A stretch of DNA of 64,000 nt from Mesorhizobium amorphae CCNWGS0123 (GTDB taxonomy: Bacteria > Pseudomonadota > Alphaproteobacteria > Rhizobiales > Rhizobiaceae). Location: the NCBI RefSeq assembly GCF_001686985.1, contig NZ_CP015318.1, forward strand, positions 5,950,001 to 6,014,000, in the 5' to 3' direction. A model generated the notes under the pieces. It worked only from the letters and a program-made list of their open reading frames with translations, searched no databases and had not been told where the DNA came from. Of the stretch, positions 37,233-45,997 are shown piece by piece (the first letter of the stretch is position 1; each line of letters opens with the position of its first letter). The translations under genes were made by a program, and so were the position numbers.

Positions 37233-38348
37233 ATGGCTTTTCTGGAAATTGATGGGCTGAGGAAGCGCTTCGGGACGGTCGAAATCCTGAAGGGCATCGA
37301 TGTCGAGCTCGAAAAAGGCGGCTTCCTGGTGCTGGTCGGCCCGTCGGGCTGCGGCAAGTCCACGCTGCTCAACACGATCGCCGGGCTGGAAAACATCACC
37401 GAGGGCGAGATCCGCGTCGACGGCCGGGCGATCAACGATCTCCACCCGTCCAAGCGCGACATCGCCATGGTGTTCCAGAGCTATGCGCTCTATCCGAACA
37501 TGACCGTGGCCGGAAACATCTCCTTCGGCATGGAGATGCGCGGTGTGCCAGCCGAAGAGCGCCAGAAGGCGATCGACAAGGTGGCGAAGGTCTTGCAGAT
37601 CGGCCACCTGCTGCAGCGCAAGCCGAGCCAGCTTTCCGGCGGCCAGCGCCAGCGCGTCGCCATGGGCCGGGCGCTGGTGCGCGACCCGAAACTGTTCCTG
37701 TTCGACGAGCCGCTCTCCAACCTCGACGCCAAGCTGCGCGTCGACATGCGCATCGAGATCAAGCGCCTGCACGCCACGACCGGCACGACGATCGTCTACG
37801 TCACCCACGACCAGATCGAGGCGATGACGCTGGCGACCAAGATCGCTGTCATGCGCGACGGCGAGGTGCAGCAATTCGGCACGCCCGCCGAGATCTACAA
37901 CAACCCGACCAACATCTTCGTCGCCGACTTCATGGGCTCGCCGGCCATGAACCTGGTCCCGGCGACGATTGGCGGCAATGGCAGCGGGCTTTCTGTGGTG
38001 CTGCAGCGCGACGGACGTGAGCCGATCTCGCTGCCGCTGGCCGGTGCACCAACTGGCCTGTCGGCGTTCAAGGACAAGCAGATCATCTTCGGCGTCCGCC
38101 CTGAAGCTCTGACCGATCCGGAAGGCGCCGAGCGCAACGCGTCGAACATAGCCACCGCCGATTGCCACATCGAAGTGATCGAGCCGGCCGGCTCAGACAC
38201 GTTCGCGGTCACCAATCTTGGCGGCAAGGCCGTGGTGGCGCGGCTGCGCGCCGATGCCAAGATCCAGCCGGGCACCATCACGCCGCTCGCCTTCAACCTG
38301 ACCAAGGCAGTGTTCTTCGACCCGGCGACCGAGAAGCGCATTCTCTGA
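37233..38348 (+). CDS. ABC sugar transporter ATP-binding protein, UgpC/MsmK type
   Basis: The 371-residue ATPase has Walker A GPSGCGKST, Q-loop VFQSYALYP, signature LSGGQRQRVAMGRAL, Walker B LFLFDEPLSNLD and H-loop YVTHDQIEAM. A C-terminal TOBE/OB regulatory domain follows from about residue 240. It powers the importer formed with the preceding two permeases. The GMC oxidoreductase gene follows after 5 bp. Confidence 0.94.
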   Translation: MAFLEIDGLRKRFGTVEILKGIDVELEKGGFLVLVGPSGCGKSTLLNTIAGLENITEGEIRVDGRAINDLHPSKRDIAMVFQSYALYPNMTVAGNISFGMEMRGVPAEERQKAIDKVAKVLQIGHLLQRKPSQLSGGQRQRVAMGRALVRDPKLFLFDEPLSNLDAKLRVDMRIEIKRLHATTGTTIVYVTHDQIEAMTLATKIAVMRDGEVQQFGTPAEIYNNPTNIFVADFMGSPAMNLVPATIGGNGSGLSVVLQRDGREPISLPLAGAPTGLSAFKDKQIIFGVRPEALTDPEGAERNASNIATADCHIEVIEPAGSDTFAVTNLGGKAVVARLRADAKIQPGTITPLAFNLTKAVFFDPATEKRIL

Positions 38349-38353
38349 CGGCG

Positions 38354-39868
38354 ATGGCAAACCCCGATATCGTCATCATCGGCTCCGGCATCGGCGGCGC
38401 CACGCTCGCCTCCGGCCTTGCCGGCAGCGGTGCTTCGATCCTGATGCTGGAGCGCGGCGAGGCGCTGCCGGCGACGCCCGAGACGCGCGACACCCGCGCC
38501 ATCTTCGTCGACGGCCATTACCGGCCGAAAGAGATGTGGCGCGAGGCCGGCGGTGCAGCCTTCAATCCGGGCAACTACTACTATGTCGGCGGTAATTCGA
38601 AATTCTATGGCGCGGTGCTGATCCGCTACCGCAAGGAAGACTTTTCGACCATGGAGCATTTCGGCGGCGTGTCGCCGGCCTGGCCGTTCTCCTATGACGA
38701 GTTCGAGCCCTGGTATTCGAAAGCCGAACAGCTGTTTCGCGTGCGCGGCACGCTCGGCGAGGATCCGACCGAGCCGTTCCATTCGATCCCTTACGCTTTC
38801 AAGCCGGTACCCGACGAGGCACCGATCGCGCGAGCCCGCGACGAACTGAAAGGCCTCGGCCTTCATCCCGCTTCGCTGCCGCTCGGCGTCGACATCGACG
38901 CCTGGCTGAAGGACGGCAAGACAGGCTGGGATGCTTTCCCCAACACCGGTCAGGGCAAGATCGACGCGCAATCGGGACCGCTGGTGGCGGCGCTGACGGA
39001 CGAGAACATCCGGCTCGAGACCGGCGCTTACGTCGAGCATCTCGAAGCCTCGGCCGACGGCAAAATCATCGCCGCTGTCCACTTCCGCCAGAACGGGACG
39101 CTGAAGAAAGTCTCGCCGAAGCTGGTCATTCTGTCGGCGGGCGCTGTCAATTCCGCCGTCATCCTGCTGCGGTCGCCTTCTCCCAATAGCAAGGGAGGCG
39201 GCAAGGGTCTCGCCAACCGTTCCGACCAGGTCGGCCGCAATTTCATGAACCACAATTCGAGCGCCATGCTGGCGATCGATCCGCGCCGCAGGAACGACGC
39301 CGTCTACCAGAAGACGCTGATGCTGAACGACTACTATCTGTCCGACGGCAAGGGCGGCAAGCCGCTCGGCAACGTTCAGCTTCTCGGCAAGATCGACGGC
39401 AACATGCTCAGGGCGAACGTGAAACTGGCGCCGAAATTCGCGCTCGATTTCATGGCCGCCCACGCTGTCGACTGGTACCTGATGTGCGAGGACCTGCCTG
39501 ATCCCGAAAGCCGCATCATGGTCGACGGCAAGGACATCGTCATGCAGTGGCGGCGCTCCAACATGCAGTCGCTGGAAGGCCTGACCAAGGTTATGCGCGA
39601 AAACTTCCGCGCCTGCGGCTATCCGATCGTGCTGTCGCGCCCTTTCGACAAGCGCACGCCGTCGCACCAGTGCGGCACGGTGAAGATGGGTGATAACCCG
39701 GCGACGTCGCCGCTCGACCCGTTCTGCCGCGCCTTCGACCACCGGAATCTGTTCGTCGTCGACGGCAGTTTTTTGCCGACATCCGCCGCAGTCAATCCGG
39801 CGCTGTCGATCGCGGCGCAGGCGCTGCGCGTCGCCGACCACATCCGCAAGGTGGAGCTTGCGGCATGA
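38354..39868 (+). CDS. GMC-family flavin oxidoreductase
   Basis: The 504-residue protein starts at ATG 38354 with the FAD motif VIIGSGIGGATLASGL. It has YYYVGGNSKFYGA in the flavin region and HQCGTVKMGDNP followed by VDGSFLPTSAAVNP near the C terminus, carrying the active-site histidine and asparagine. It belongs to the branch of GMC enzymes oxidising sugars or polyols rather than choline. With the transporter genes it suggests oxidation of the imported sugar. The 38162 frame start is inside the ATPase gene and is rejected. Confidence 0.88.
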   Translation: MANPDIVIIGSGIGGATLASGLAGSGASILMLERGEALPATPETRDTRAIFVDGHYRPKEMWREAGGAAFNPGNYYYVGGNSKFYGAVLIRYRKEDFSTMEHFGGVSPAWPFSYDEFEPWYSKAEQLFRVRGTLGEDPTEPFHSIPYAFKPVPDEAPIARARDELKGLGLHPASLPLGVDIDAWLKDGKTGWDAFPNTGQGKIDAQSGPLVAALTDENIRLETGAYVEHLEASADGKIIAAVHFRQNGTLKKVSPKLVILSAGAVNSAVILLRSPSPNSKGGGKGLANRSDQVGRNFMNHNSSAMLAIDPRRRNDAVYQKTLMLNDYYLSDGKGGKPLGNVQLLGKIDGNMLRANVKLAPKFALDFMAAHAVDWYLMCEDLPDPESRIMVDGKDIVMQWRRSNMQSLEGLTKVMRENFRACGYPIVLSRPFDKRTPSHQCGTVKMGDNPATSPLDPFCRAFDHRNLFVVDGSFLPTSAAVNPALSIAAQALRVADHIRKVELAA

Positions 39869-39877
39869 TCGGTCGGC

Positions 39878-40010
39878 GCTGCCCCTCACCCTTACCCTCT
39901 CCCCGTGAAGAACGGGGAGAGGGGGTCGCCGGCGTTGCGGCCATCCCCCTTCTCCCCGTCACTATACGGGGAGAAGGTGCCGGCAGGCGGATGAGGGGCG
40001 GCGCTGACGC
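39878..40010. repeat. RIME-like mosaic repeat, copy 1
   Basis: This intergenic sequence contains two nested inverted repeats (CTCTCCCCG and CGGGGAGAG; CTTCTCCCCG and CGGGGAGAAG) between CCCTCACCC and GATGAGGGGC ends. It matches the reverse complement of 55151-55270 over most of its length, a family pattern known in rhizobia as RIME. Confidence 0.8.
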
Positions 40011-40028
40011 CCAAAGGGACATACTGAC

Positions 40029-40790
40029 ATGACCCGCCCGGCGGCCATCGTCACCGGCGGTGCGCGCGGCATTGGCCTCGCCTGCGCCGAGGCGCTGGCC
40101 AACGCCGGCTTCGACATCCTGGTCGCCGACCTTGCCGAAAACCCCGCAAAGCCGCTTATAAAGAACATCACATCGCGTGGGCCAGCGTTCGCCTACGTCC
40201 ACTGCGACATCGCCGACCTTTCTGCTCACGCCACGGTCGTCGATGCGGCGAAGCGCGCCTTCGGCCGCATCGACTGCCTGGTCAACAATGCCGGTATCGG
40301 CGCCGTCGTGCGCGGCGACCTGCTGGAGCTGAAGCCGGAGAATTTCGACCGCGCGCTCGGCATAAATCTGCGCGGCACCGTCTTCCTCAGCCAGGCCGTC
40401 GCCAAGGCAATGCTGGCAGCACCTGGCGGCCATCCCAAATCGATCATCACCATCACCTCGGTCAGCGCCGAGATGGCCTCGCCGGAACGTTCCGACTACT
40501 GCATTTCCAAGGCAGGGCTGTCGATGTGGGTGAAGAATCTGGCGCTAAGGCTCGCCGCCGAGAACATCGGCGTGTTCGAGCTGCGTCCGGGCATTATCCG
40601 CACCGACATGACAGCAGGCGTGACCGCCAAATACGACGCGCTGATCGACGGCGGTCTGGTGCCGGCAAAACGCTGGGGCGAAGCCGCCGATATCGGCGCC
40701 ATGGTGGCCGCCCTTGCCGGTGGCAAGCTCGGCTTTTCGACCGGCTCGATCATCAATGTCGACGGCGCGCTCTCGGTGCCGAGGCTCTGA
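40029..40790 (+). CDS. Short-chain dehydrogenase/reductase (SDR)
   Basis: The 253-residue protein has the Rossmann motif TGGARGIG, the NNAG motif, catalytic Ser in ITSVSAE and the Tyr-x3-Lys pair YCISK. It is a classical SDR for NAD(P)-linked oxidation or reduction of a keto/hydroxy group. It lies after the mosaic repeat, 12 bp before the second GMC gene, and is probably part of the same catabolic unit. The substrate is unknown. Confidence 0.9.
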   Translation: MTRPAAIVTGGARGIGLACAEALANAGFDILVADLAENPAKPLIKNITSRGPAFAYVHCDIADLSAHATVVDAAKRAFGRIDCLVNNAGIGAVVRGDLLELKPENFDRALGINLRGTVFLSQAVAKAMLAAPGGHPKSIITITSVSAEMASPERSDYCISKAGLSMWVKNLALRLAAENIGVFELRPGIIRTDMTAGVTAKYDALIDGGLVPAKRWGEAADIGAMVAALAGGKLGFSTGSIINVDGALSVPRL

Positions 40791-40802
40791 ACGGATGAGA
40801 TC

Positions 40803-42431
40803 ATGACCGACTACATAATCGTTGGCGCCGGCCCGGCCGGCTGCGTTCTCGCCAACCGGCTGAGCGAGGATGCCTCGAATTCGGTTCTGCTGCTCGAAGC
40901 CGGCGGCAAGGACTGGCACCCACTGATCCACATGCCGGCGGGCTTCGCCAAGATGACCAAGGGCATCGCCTCCTGGGGCTGGTCGACCGTGCCGCAGAAA
41001 AACATGAAGGACCGCGTCTTCTGGTACACGCAGGCCAAGGTGGTCGGCGGCGGCTCCTCCATCAACGCCCAGATCTACACGCGCGGCAATGCCCGCGACT
41101 ACGACGCCTGGGAGAAGGAGGAAGGCCTTGCGGGCTGGGGCTATCGCGACGTGCTGCCCTATTTCAAGCGGGCCGAGAACAACCAGCGCTACGCCAACGA
41201 CTTTCATGGCGACCAGGGCCCGCTCGGCGTCTCCAACCCGATTTCGCCGCTACCGATCTGCGAGGCCTATTTCCGCGCCGGCCAGGAGATGGGCATTCCC
41301 TTCAATCCCGACTTCAACGGAGCCAGCCAGGAAGGCGTCGGCTACTACCAGCTCACCCAGAAGGACGCGCGACGCTCATCCGCCTCGGTCGCCTATCTCA
41401 AGCCGATCCGCACCCGCAAGAACCTGGCCGTCAGGACCGACGTGCTGGTCACCCGCATCGTCGTCGAAAATGGCCGCGCCATCGGCGTCGAGATCGTCGA
41501 CAAACCCGGCCGCGAGACAAACATCCTGCGCGCCGAGCGCGAGGTGATCGTCTCATCCGGCGCCATCGGCTCGCCGAAGCTCTTGATGCAGTCGGGCATC
41601 GGCCCTGCCGATCACCTGAAATCGGTCGGCGTCACGCCGGTCCACGACCTGCCTGGTGTCGGCTCCAATATGCAGGACCATCTCGACCTGTTCGTCATCG
41701 CCGAATGCACCGGCGACCACACCTATGACAACTACGCCAAGCTGCACCGCACGGCCTGGGCCGGCCTGCAATATCTGCTGCTGAAGAAGGGACCGGTGGC
41801 TTCCAGCCTGTTCGAGACCGGCGGCTTCTGGTACGCCGACCCGACCGCCGCCTCGCCCGACATCCAGTTCCATCTCGGGCTCGGCTCCGGCATCGAGGCC
41901 GGCGTCGAGAAACTCAGGAATCCTGGCGTGACGCTGAACTCGGCCTTCCTGCGCCCACGCTCGCGCGGCACGGTGCGGCTGAAAAGCGCCGACCCGGCCG
42001 ACCATCCGCTGATCGACCCGAACTACTGGTCCGATCCCTATGACCGCGACATGTCGATCAAGGGGCTGCGACTGGCGCGCGAGATCATGCGCCAGAAGGC
42101 GCTTCAACCCTACGTGCTGCGCGAGGTGCTGCCCGGCCCTGCCCTGCAGAGCGACGACGAACTGTTCGACTATGCCTGCCGCAGTTCCAAGACGGATCAT
42201 CATCCGGTCGGCACCTGCCGCATGGGCCATGACGACATGGCCGTGGTGACACCGGACCTCAGGCTGCGCGGCATCCACGGCCTGCGCGTCTGCGATGCTT
42301 CGGTGATGCCGCGCGTTCCCTCCTCCAACACCAACGCGCCGACCATCATGGTTGGCGAAAAAGGCGCCGACCTGATCCTCGGCCGCGAGCCCTTGGCGCC
42401 GGCTGTTTTCTCTGGAAACCGCGCGGCGTAG
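40803..42431 (+). CDS. GMC oxidoreductase, choline-dehydrogenase-like
   Basis: The 542-residue protein opens with DYIIVGAGPAGCVLANRLSE (FAD site), has VVGGGSSINAQIYTRG in the flavin loop and ends with SKTDHHPVGTCRMG and PSSNTNAPTIMVGEKGADL, where the catalytic His and Asn lie. This is the alcohol/choline dehydrogenase branch of the GMC family, which uses a quinone or other acceptor. The actual alcohol is unknown. It is followed after 15 bp by the Dabb gene. Confidence 0.92.
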   Translation: MTDYIIVGAGPAGCVLANRLSEDASNSVLLLEAGGKDWHPLIHMPAGFAKMTKGIASWGWSTVPQKNMKDRVFWYTQAKVVGGGSSINAQIYTRGNARDYDAWEKEEGLAGWGYRDVLPYFKRAENNQRYANDFHGDQGPLGVSNPISPLPICEAYFRAGQEMGIPFNPDFNGASQEGVGYYQLTQKDARRSSASVAYLKPIRTRKNLAVRTDVLVTRIVVENGRAIGVEIVDKPGRETNILRAEREVIVSSGAIGSPKLLMQSGIGPADHLKSVGVTPVHDLPGVGSNMQDHLDLFVIAECTGDHTYDNYAKLHRTAWAGLQYLLLKKGPVASSLFETGGFWYADPTAASPDIQFHLGLGSGIEAGVEKLRNPGVTLNSAFLRPRSRGTVRLKSADPADHPLIDPNYWSDPYDRDMSIKGLRLAREIMRQKALQPYVLREVLPGPALQSDDELFDYACRSSKTDHHPVGTCRMGHDDMAVVTPDLRLRGIHGLRVCDASVMPRVPSSNTNAPTIMVGEKGADLILGREPLAPAVFSGNRAA

Positions 42432-42446
42432 TCGGAGGCAAAAGAG

Positions 42447-42755
42447 ATGATCAGGCACTGTGTCTTCGTCCGCTTCCGCAGCGATGTTGCCGACGCGGAG
42501 CGTGCGGCGATCCACGCCGATCTCGAAGCGCTGCGCTGGGCGATCGATGGCATGGACGTGGTAAAATTCGGTGCCAATGTCAGCCCCGAACCTTTTGCAC
42601 GCGGCTTCACGCATGGCTTCACCATCGACTTCCGTGACGCCGCCTGCCGCGACGCCTATCTGGTGCACGAAGCGCATCAGCGCGCCGGCGCTCGCCTGGT
42701 CGCGGCGCTTGAGGGCGGCACGGATGGCCTGATGGTCTTCGATCTGGAGATCTAG
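42447..42755 (+). CDS. Dabb-domain (stress-responsive alpha/beta-barrel) protein
   Basis: The 102-residue protein fits the Dabb family: N-terminal MIRHCVFVRFR strand, central FGANVSPEPFARGFTHGF and C-terminal DGLMVFDLE. Dabb proteins are dimeric ferredoxin-like barrels; some act as enzymes in aromatic or polyketide metabolism. Placed after two GMC enzymes and an SDR, it may process an intermediate of the same pathway. No catalytic residues can be assigned. Confidence 0.85.
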   Translation: MIRHCVFVRFRSDVADAERAAIHADLEALRWAIDGMDVVKFGANVSPEPFARGFTHGFTIDFRDAACRDAYLVHEAHQRAGARLVAALEGGTDGLMVFDLEI

Positions 42756-42894
42756 AACCAACCCTCGAGCTGCGTCCCGGAACTGTCATTCCGGGCGGCG
42801 TTCGATCACGTGAGCCGCGCGAAAAAGTGACCACCGGCCCTACGCAAACTGGCCGATAGTTCCTCGCATCCGTGAAGATGGAAGGAGGAACAAT

Positions 42895-44112
42895 TTGCCC
42901 CTTAATTCGCAGCAGAAGAAAACCGTACTGGCGTCATTTCTGGGCTGGACCCTGGACGCCTTTGATTTCTTCCTTCTGACATTCCTGCTCACGGATATTG
43001 CAACTGAATTCCACGCTGATGTGCCGGCCGTCTCCAAGGCGCTGTTCCTGACACTGGCGACGCGCTTCATCGGCGCATTCTTCTTCGGCATGCTCGCCGA
43101 CAAATACGGCCGCAAGCCGATCCTGATGCTCAACATCGTCAGCTATTCGGTGATCGGCGCACTGGCTGCCTTCTCCCCCAATCTCGGCATCTTCCTGGCG
43201 TTGCGTGCCTTGTTCGGCATCGCCATGGGTGGCGAATGGGGGCTGGGCAGTTCGCTTGCCATGGAGTCCATCCCGCCCAGCGCACGCGGCATGGTCTCGG
43301 GCATCCTGCAGTGCGGCTATCCGGCCGGCTACCTGCTGGCGGCGGTGGTCTATGGCTTGCTCTATCAGCAGACGATCGGCGGCTATACGATCGGCTGGCG
43401 GGCCATGTTCCTGCTCAGCTTCCTGCCGGCACTAATCGTCCTGTTCATCCGCTCCCACGTGCCGGAATCACCTGCTTTCGTCGATGCACAGAAAACGGCC
43501 AGGCCGGGGCTCCTGGAAACGCTGCAAAAGCACTGGGGCGTTGCTCTCTATGCGGTCGTGCTGATGATGTTCTTCAACTTCTTCAGCCATGGCACCCAGG
43601 ACCTCTACCCAACCTTCCTGAAGAAGCAGCACGGCTTCGACCCGCATACGGTGAGCTGGATCACCATCGTCGCCAATATCGGCGCCATCGTCGGCGGCCT
43701 GGCGTTCGGCGCGCTTTCCGAGAAGATCGGCCGCATCAATGCGATCACCATAGCCTGCTTGATCGCCTTGCCGTCGATTCCGCTGTGGGCCTACTCGACC
43801 ACGCCCTTCATGCTGGCCATTGGCGCCTTCATCATGCAGGTCGCGGTCCAGGGCGCCTGGGGCGTCATTCCGGTGCACCTCAACGAGCTTTCGCCCGGCG
43901 CCGTGCGCGCGACCTTGCCCGGCTTCATCTACCAGGCCGGCAATCTCGCGGCCTCCTATGGCGGTCCTTACCAGGCAGGCATCGCAGAGGCTCCGGGCGG
44001 CAGCTACGGCTACGCGCTGGCGCTTTTCGCGGGCGTGGTCGCGGTCTGCATCATCGTCGTCATCCGCTTCAGTCCGGAACGGCGCGGCCAGGTGATGACG
44101 GTGCTTGGCTAA
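42895..44112 (+). CDS. MFS transporter, SHS (sialate/carboxylate) type
   Basis: The 405-residue protein starts with TTG at 42895, supported by GGAGG 7 bases before it. It has twelve membrane segments, the MFS loop motif GMLADKYGRKP and the GTQDLYPTFL segment I associate with sialate/lactate:H+ symporters. It probably carries a carboxylate or acid sugar, perhaps a product of this region. The stop overlaps the convergent DMT permease gene's stop by 4 bp. Confidence 0.87.
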   Translation: MPLNSQQKKTVLASFLGWTLDAFDFFLLTFLLTDIATEFHADVPAVSKALFLTLATRFIGAFFFGMLADKYGRKPILMLNIVSYSVIGALAAFSPNLGIFLALRALFGIAMGGEWGLGSSLAMESIPPSARGMVSGILQCGYPAGYLLAAVVYGLLYQQTIGGYTIGWRAMFLLSFLPALIVLFIRSHVPESPAFVDAQKTARPGLLETLQKHWGVALYAVVLMMFFNFFSHGTQDLYPTFLKKQHGFDPHTVSWITIVANIGAIVGGLAFGALSEKIGRINAITIACLIALPSIPLWAYSTTPFMLAIGAFIMQVAVQGAWGVIPVHLNELSPGAVRATLPGFIYQAGNLAASYGGPYQAGIAEAPGGSYGYALALFAGVVAVCIIVVIRFSPERRGQVMTVLG

Positions 44113-44954
44113 CCCAGCCTGAGCGCCACGACGCCGGCGACGATGCTGAGCGCGGCGGCACCACGCCAGCCCGTCATCTTTTCGCCCAGTGCGAAGACCG
44201 AGATCAGCATGGCGAACAGGATGGAGGTCTCGCGCAGCGAGGCGACCGAGGCGATCGGCGCCTTGGTCATCGCCCACATCACGATCCAGTAGGCGGCACC
44301 GCTGAGCACGCCGGTGAACAGACCAGCCTTCCAGTCGCGCGCCAGCACCGGCAGCGCTTGGCGTCCGCGCAAGATGAGGCACAGCACCAGCGCTCCGACG
44401 GCATCGCAGATGAAGAGCCAGGCGGCATAGCTCTGCGCGGTGGCGGCGAGCCGCGCGCCGCTGCCGTCGGACAGCGTATAGCTGGCGATGAAGATCGAGG
44501 TGCCGAGCGCAAAACCGACCGCGCGCAGATTGAGGCGCTCCAGATGCGCGCCGCCGCGAAACGACATCACCACAGTGCCGGCCGACAACAGCAGAATGCC
44601 GAGGATGGCAAGCGGTGCCGGCACCTCCTTGACCACCACCATGCCGCCGAGTGCGGCGAGCAGCGGCGCGGTGCCGCGCGCCAGCGGATAGGTCTGGGCG
44701 AAATCGCCGGCCCTGTAGGCGCCGATGAGGAAGGTTCGATAGCCCATGTGGAAGATTACCGAGGCGATGATGTAGGGCCACACTTCGGCCCTGGGCACCT
44801 CGACGAAAGGCAGCACCACCAGTCCTGCCACGCCCATGCCGAGCGTCATCAGCGTGATCGACAGGAAGCGGTCGAGATGCACCTTGACCAGCGCATTCCA
44901 GATCGCGTGCATGGCTGCGGCGGCAAGCACCGCGAAGAAGACGAACAAGGTCAT
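44109..44954 (-). CDS. EamA/DMT-superfamily permease
   Basis: The 281-residue protein from ATG 44954 (MTLFVFFAVLAAAAMHAIWN) has about ten membrane segments and two EamA repeats, each with the small-residue-rich pattern. Family members export metabolites such as amino acids. The frame runs to 45098, but those residues overlap the EEP gene and are rejected. Its start lies 7 bp after the stop of the EEP gene, so the two are co-transcribed. Confidence 0.87.
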   Translation of the reverse strand: MTLFVFFAVLAAAAMHAIWNALVKVHLDRFLSITLMTLGMGVAGLVVLPFVEVPRAEVWPYIIASVIFHMGYRTFLIGAYRAGDFAQTYPLARGTAPLLAALGGMVVVKEVPAPLAILGILLLSAGTVVMSFRGGAHLERLNLRAVGFALGTSIFIASYTLSDGSGARLAATAQSYAAWLFICDAVGALVLCLILRGRQALPVLARDWKAGLFTGVLSGAAYWIVMWAMTKAPIASVASLRETSILFAMLISVFALGEKMTGWRGAAALSIVAGVVALRLG

Positions 44955-44961
44955 CGCTGCC

Positions 44962-45879
44962 TCATCCGCCTCCGGCTGTCGCAGCGGCGAGCGGCGTCTC
45001 CAGGTCGATGTCGACACGCAGCGGAAAATGGTCCGAGGCGACCTCCCCGATGTCGGACCTGACCGAGCGCACGCGATCCGCAAAAATGCCGCCGACAAAG
45101 CAATGGTCGAGCCGGCGCTTGGTCACTTTGCCGTCGATCGTCTTCACATGCGTATGGAAATCCGCCACCGGCTCGGCGGCAATGGCGGTGGCATCGACAA
45201 AGCCGTCGAGATACGCGGCACCCCGATGATACGGCGTGCTGCCGACGATGCGCCGGTATTCGGCGCTCCCGGGCTCCATGTTGAAGTCGCCCAGCCAGAT
45301 CGCCGCCAGCGGGTTTTCCGGCTCCGGCTCGCCGTTGCTCCAGTTGCGCTCGGGCTCATCGTCGGCGCCGCTCCATGGCCCGCCTTCGGAAGGCGCCCGG
45401 CGATGTTCGTTGAGCAAATGGTCGATCTGCTCCAGCCGCTCCTCGGCAGCGATATGGGCAAGATGCAGCGACAGCACCCGCACCGGACCTGCGGGGGTGC
45501 GGATCATGCATTCGAGCGCCGCATTGCGCGTGTTGAGCGGCCGCAGCGTGCGGCGCAACGGCAGCGTGTGCAGGCGCGACCAGACGATCGGCAGCCTGGA
45601 CAGCAGCATGGTGCCGAACTGCCGGCGACGGATGACCATGCGGCCATCGCGTTCCTGGCTCGCATCCATGTCGAAGGCCGGGCCATAGACCCAGTGATAG
45701 TCGGGCAGCAACCGGGAAAGAAGTTCCGGCTGATCGTCCTCGTTTGTGCGCTGCCAGTGCCGCTCCACCTCCTGCAGGGCAATGATGTCGGCGCCGGCAA
45801 CGACCTTGGCACAGCGCGCGAGGTCGTAGCGGCCATCGCCGCCGAAGCCGTACTGGATGTTGTAGCTGACGAGCTTCAT
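44962..45879 (-). CDS. Endonuclease/exonuclease/phosphatase (EEP) family protein
   Basis: The 305-residue protein has the EEP motifs: LVSYNIQYG with Asn, ADIIALQEVER with the metal-binding Glu, WLGDFNMEP, and the late RLDHCFVG and ASDHFPLR with the catalytic His. This fold cuts phosphodiesters or phosphomonoesters in nucleic acids, lipids or inositol phosphates; no signal peptide is visible. It is the first gene of a pair with the DMT permease. The substrate is not predictable. Confidence 0.88.
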   Translation of the reverse strand: MKLVSYNIQYGFGGDGRYDLARCAKVVAGADIIALQEVERHWQRTNEDDQPELLSRLLPDYHWVYGPAFDMDASQERDGRMVIRRRQFGTMLLSRLPIVWSRLHTLPLRRTLRPLNTRNAALECMIRTPAGPVRVLSLHLAHIAAEERLEQIDHLLNEHRRAPSEGGPWSGADDEPERNWSNGEPEPENPLAAIWLGDFNMEPGSAEYRRIVGSTPYHRGAAYLDGFVDATAIAAEPVADFHTHVKTIDGKVTKRRLDHCFVGGIFADRVRSVRSDIGEVASDHFPLRVDIDLETPLAAATAGGG

Positions 45880-45997
45880 TGCTTATCCGGCTCAATTTCG
45901 TGATGGCAGTAGCGGTTCGGCGAAGGCCTGGCAATGGACCGCACCGACGCCGGGGCTGGGCCAGATGTGACTAGTGTTCCGCTTTCTCTTTCCCGAT

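Noticed and set aside
43236..45062. 608-residue plus-strand frame spanning the MFS, DMT and EEP genes
   Set aside because: It crosses three genes on two strands in unnatural frames and has no family similarity.
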